NCBI GenBank assembly: GCA_964579135.1
Contig: CAZOFD010000023.1
Coordinates: 1-26,397 of the forward strand
Length of the DNA stretch: 26,397 nt
DNA from: CAG-390 sp964579135
GTDB taxonomy: Bacteria; Bacillota; Clostridia; Oscillospirales; CAG-272
Direction of reading: 5' to 3'
Shown: piece after piece, positions 23,828 to 26,397 of the stretch
How positions within the stretch are numbered: the first letter of the stretch is position 1
Layout: every line of letters begins with the position of its first letter
The notes under the pieces: generated by a model
Database searches by the model: none
What the model saw: the letters and a program-made list of their open reading frames with translations, nothing else
What the model was told of the DNA's origin: nothing
Translations under genes and position numbers: made by a program

Positions 23828-25087
23828 TCAGAGCTTTTTGTAAAGCCCGCCCGGCAAAGTCGAAACGTAGCCGTATATTTCGAGCATCGAGAGCAAGGCG
23901 AGTTTTTCTCCCGCCGGCGCGTCAAACTCTATCTTATCCGCCGGGAGCGCTCTGTCGCTCGGCATCGCATCGTAAAGTTTGCGCTGAGCTGCGTCCGTCA
24001 ATTCGTGTCGTCCGACGGTTGCCGTCGGCACCTCGCTCTCGTATATAAGGCGCGGAGGCTCCGAGGCGGCACGGTAAGATCCCCGTGCGGAATGAGTCGC
24101 GTGAGACTTTCGCTCCGCCGAGAAAGGCGTCGTAACGTCGAAAGCCTCGAGTGCTCCGTTTTTGTATTCCGAGCGCGATCTTGCCACGGCATACGCGCGC
24201 TCGTCAAAAGACGTGCCGAATCTGAGCGCGTGATCCTCGAGTATATCCGCGGAGTCGAGCACCATCGTCGCCCCGTCTTTGATAAGGGCGTTCGTTCCGA
24301 CGGAGGTCGGGCTGTCCACGTTACCCGGCAGTGCGAAAACCCGTCTGCCGAGTTTGCGGCTTTCCCTTGCGGTGATAAGTGCGCCGCTGTGTTCGTCCGC
24401 CTCGATAACGACGGTGCTTTGACCGAGCGCGCTCATTATTCGGTTGCGTATCGGAAAGTTTCTCGCTTCCGGAGGCGTTCCCGGCGGGAACTCCGAGATG
24501 ACCGCGCCGTGTAAGGCGACGTTGCGTCGCAGGTCGGCGTGAGACGACGGGTAGGTCCTGTCGATACCACAACCGAGTACCGCGAGCGTTTCGCCCCCGC
24601 CGCAAAGCGCGCCGACAGCCGCTGCGGCGTCGATGCCGATAGCGAGACCGCTGACAACGACGCCGCCTGCGGCTGCGAGCTCAAACGCGGTTTTGTAAGC
24701 GGCTCGCATACCGTACTCTGACATACGGCGCGTGCCGACCATCGTAAAAGCGGGTCTTGTCGCAAGATTCGGCAGCTCGCCCTCGACGTATATCGCGCAA
24801 GGCGGATCCGAAAGATCCTTAAGCGCGGCGGGATAATCGGGCGAGGCGTAATCTATAAGTCGTATCGAATTCTTTTGGCAAAACTCAAGCGAACGCACCG
24901 CGTCGCCTATGCTTTTGTCACGCAAAAAATGCGCGTTACTTGCCGAGATGCCGACCGATGCGACGTCGTCGTCCGAGGCTTCGTATACACCCTTTGCGCT
25001 GCCGAACGCGTCGAACAGTTTGGCGGCGTCGCTCTTGCCGGGCACAAGGCGACGAGTGAGCCAAATACCGTAAAGCATATCTCCCAT
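23828..25087 (-). CDS. dprA: DprA/Smf DNA-processing protein
   Basis: A 419-aa DprA, which loads RecA on incoming single-stranded DNA in transformable species and is widely kept in others. An N-terminal SAM-like region (1-60) precedes the Rossmann-type core: FTMVGTRRMSEYGMRAA, VVVSGLAIGIDAAAA, LGCGIDRTYPSSHADL, ISEFPPGTPPEARNFPIRNRIMSAL, DEHSGALITAR and ALPGNVDSPTSVGTNALIKDGA. A poorly conserved linker (about 285-360) leads to a C-terminal winged helix ending YVSTLPGGLYKKL. The His normally following GID-x3 is Ala157 here. I chose the ATG at 25087 because GGAGG lies five bases upstream; an ATG six codons earlier has no ribosome site. No other competence gene is in view. The dprA-topA order is standard. 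Confidence 0.95.
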   Translation of the reverse strand: MGDMLYGIWLTRRLVPGKSDAAKLFDAFGSAKGVYEASDDDVASVGISASNAHFLRDKSIGDAVRSLEFCQKNSIRLIDYASPDYPAALKDLSDPPCAIYVEGELPNLATRPAFTMVGTRRMSEYGMRAAYKTAFELAAAGGVVVSGLAIGIDAAAAVGALCGGGETLAVLGCGIDRTYPSSHADLRRNVALHGAVISEFPPGTPPEARNFPIRNRIMSALGQSTVVIEADEHSGALITARESRKLGRRVFALPGNVDSPTSVGTNALIKDGATMVLDSADILEDHALRFGTSFDERAYAVARSRSEYKNGALEAFDVTTPFSAERKSHATHSARGSYRAASEPPRLIYESEVPTATVGRHELTDAAQRKLYDAMPSDRALPADKIEFDAPAGEKLALLSMLEIYGYVSTLPGGLYKKL

Positions 25088-25117
25088 AGGCACCTCCGCA
25101 AGCATTTGTCAAATCGG

Positions 25118-25948
25118 TCAAAAAGGTCTTTTTGACGTTTCCCACATAAAGATCGAGGCGGCGACCGCCGCGTTCAAAGATTCGACGCCGGGGGCAAAGC
25201 GCATCGGCAATATCACGCAGGCGCCGCAAGCGGCTGCAACCCCGCTCGAAAGCCCGTGACCCTCGTTGCCGACGACGATACAGTCGCGCCCCGAAAAGTC
25301 GGTCTTGTCGATCGTACGCGCGTCTTTCGACAGCGTTGCGGCATACGTACGCCGCCCGCAAGCTGCAAGCTCGACAAGAGCGGCGGCGAGATCGCCGGTT
25401 TGCACTATCTCCGTGACAAAAGCCGCACCCATCGCCGCTCTCAAAGTTTTGGGGTTGTAAATATCCGCGCAATCCGAAGATATCAAAAGGCAATCGATCC
25501 CGAGAGCCGCTGCGGTGCGCACCACGGTGCCGAGATTACCCGGATCCCTGACGGATTCGAGGGCGAATATCCGTTTTTCGCTGTATCCGAGCACGGTTAT
25601 ATCATTTATTTTAGCCGTTTTACGAATTTTGTCAATATATTTCGCGACCGTAATTATGCCCTCGGGAGCTTTTTCGGAGCATATTTTGGAAAAAGCGGAC
25701 TCCGCGACGACCAATATCTCGGCTTGCGGAGCTGCTCGGAGTACCTCGGGCAAATACTCGCTCTCTACGTCCTCGCGCAAAACGACGTAGCGAACGGCGA
25801 TGCCGCACGCCGCCGCTTCGCGAAAAAGTTTGATCCCGTCAAAACGAAAAAGCCCTTCTCTGTCGCGATATTTTCGCTCCGCGAGCGACGCTATCTTCAT
25901 CAAAGTCGGGTTTTGGCGCGAAGTTATATACAAAGGTTCAAATCCCAT
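25118..25948 (-). CDS. SpoU/TrmH-family RNA 2'-O-methyltransferase
   Basis: A 276-aa SPOUT methyltransferase that uses S-adenosylmethionine to methylate a ribose, probably in 23S rRNA (TsnR/RlmB-like). The N-terminal L30e-like substrate-binding domain (1-105) contains YRDREGLFRFDGIKLFREA. The trefoil-knot domain shows motif 1 ALESVRDPGNLGTVVRTAAALGID, motif 2 DCIVVGNEGHGLS and motif 3 CVILPMRFAPGVESLNAAVAASIFMWE. The ATG has a GAGG site six bases upstream. It lies 117 bp downstream of rplT, a neighbourhood in which Bacillota often place such a gene, and 30 bp before dprA. I do not assign a symbol because the target nucleotide cannot be read from the sequence. Confidence 0.93.
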   Translation of the reverse strand: MGFEPLYITSRQNPTLMKIASLAERKYRDREGLFRFDGIKLFREAAACGIAVRYVVLREDVESEYLPEVLRAAPQAEILVVAESAFSKICSEKAPEGIITVAKYIDKIRKTAKINDITVLGYSEKRIFALESVRDPGNLGTVVRTAAALGIDCLLISSDCADIYNPKTLRAAMGAAFVTEIVQTGDLAAALVELAACGRRTYAATLSKDARTIDKTDFSGRDCIVVGNEGHGLSSGVAAACGACVILPMRFAPGVESLNAAVAASIFMWETSKRPF

Positions 25949-26019
25949 TATCGACCTCGTTCGGCGGTCGCCGCCGCTTGTTTCGCGAAAAAAGCGGAGC
26001 GCCCGAAATTACGACAACG

Positions 26020-26051
26020 GGGGCTGCCGCAATAAAGATCGCAACAACCCC
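26020..26051 (-). other. RNA hairpin after rplT (possible processing or weak termination signal)
   Basis: In minus-strand RNA 26041-26051 pairs with 26020-26030 over 11 positions, three of them G-U, around a ten-base loop. On the plus strand those three would be A-C mismatches, so the structure favours the gene strand. No U-tract follows at once, and a run of six U occurs about 30 bases later. It could be a weak rplT terminator or an RNase III type target. The rest of the 117-bp interval shows a short CGGCGG/CCGCCG hairpin just before the methyltransferase ribosome site and no clear promoter. Confidence 0.35.
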
Positions 26052-26065
26052 ACATATTAGAAAGA

Positions 26066-26397
26066 TTAAAGCGCAGCTTTCGCCTGAGCCGCAAGAGCGG
26101 CAAATCCCGCCTTGTCCGCAACGGCGATCTCCGCAAGCATCTTGCGGTTAAGATCGACGCCCGCCTTCTTGAGACCGTGCATAAAGGTCGAATAGTTCAT
26201 ACCGTTGACCTTTGCCTCGGCGGAAATACGGGTGATCCAAAGTCTTCTGAAGTCTCTCTTCTTCTGCTTGCGACCGATGAAAGCGTAGTTGCCGCTTTTC
26301 ATAACGGCTTGCTTTGCCATCTTGAAATGCTTGCTCTTGGCGCCCCAGTAGCCCTTTGCGGCCTTAAGAACTTTATTTCTTCTCTTGCGCGTCATCA
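26066..26397 (-). CDS. rplT: 50S ribosomal protein L20 (bL20), N-terminus cut by window edge
   Basis: At least 109 residues of bL20, an early 23S rRNA assembly protein. TRKRRNKVLKAAKGYWGAKSKHFKMAKQAVMKSGNYAFIGRKQKKRDFRRLWITRI is the basic rRNA-binding arm. SAEAKVNGMNYSTFMHGLKKAGVDLNRKMLAEIAVADKAGFAAL is the globular C-terminal half. Usual length is about 117-119. The Met at 26395 aligns with an internal position (the arm normally starts M-A/R-x-K-x), so about eight residues are missing beyond the right edge. It is normally the last gene of infC-rpmI-rplT. Confidence 0.96.
   Translation of the reverse strand, partial: MTRKRRNKVLKAAKGYWGAKSKHFKMAKQAVMKSGNYAFIGRKQKKRDFRRLWITRISAEAKVNGMNYSTFMHGLKKAGVDLNRKMLAEIAVADKAGFAALAAQAKAAL

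Noticed and set aside
25954..25970. CGGCGG/CCGCCG hairpin before the SpoU-type methyltransferase gene as a terminator
   Set aside because: The loop is only three bases and no U-tract follows. It directly precedes the ribosome site of the gene. In GC-rich DNA such a short repeat may be chance.

Overview
The window is a 26.4 kb piece of a bacterial chromosome with a moderate G+C content (about half, by eye). Every gene I can support lies on the minus strand. The content points to a Gram-positive Bacillota lineage, most likely Clostridia and probably a poorly cultured gut-type group. The evidence is hrcA-grpE-dnaK behind a CIRCE operator, rnc next to a radical SAM gene, smc and ftsY, topA next to trmFO, yhbY-nadD-yqeK-rsfS, lipoproteins in place of outer-membrane proteins, Shine-Dalgarno sites of the AGGAGG type, and sigma-A-like promoters. 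I cannot name genus or species from sequence alone.

In transcription order (right to left) the layout is as follows. (1) rplT, cut by the right edge, a SpoU/TrmH-type rRNA methyltransferase, dprA, topA, trmFO, plsX, rnc, an Elp3-like radical SAM gene, smc, ftsY and rdgB. This is a dense run covering translation, DNA topology, tRNA modification, lipid synthesis, chromosome segregation and protein targeting. (2) A consensus-like promoter (11757-11785) drives yhbY, nadD, yqeK, rsfS and leuS. These genes overlap by a few bases or sit close together, and the unit ends in a strong hairpin terminator (7207-7242). (3) A perfect TTGACA-N17-TATAAT promoter (7158-7186) drives a four-gene envelope cassette: a membrane-anchored Ig-like/transglutaminase protein, a second transglutaminase lipoprotein that looks like its paralogue, a membrane-anchored SGNH-like protein with Cys where Ser is expected, and a small lipoprotein. 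A hairpin follows the last gene. (4) The heat-shock operon hrcA-grpE-dnaK has its own promoter and a CIRCE operator, and dnaK runs off the left edge.

Apart from the envelope cassette the window is conserved core genome. The cassette is the only accessory module and the best candidate for something undescribed. Its four products would all sit on or outside the membrane, are translated from tightly coupled frames, and pair papain-like (transglutaminase) folds with a possible acyl-transfer or hydrolase fold. Other points worth attention are the structured 160-nt leader between CIRCE and hrcA, the hairpin over the weak ribosome site of yhbY, the absence of acpP between plsX and rnc, and a possible 44-codon reading frame coupled to plsX.

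There is no tRNA, rRNA, CRISPR array, insertion sequence or phage gene that I can see. The long open frames on the plus strand are antisense shadows, produced by strong avoidance of TTA, CTA and TCA codons in the real genes.
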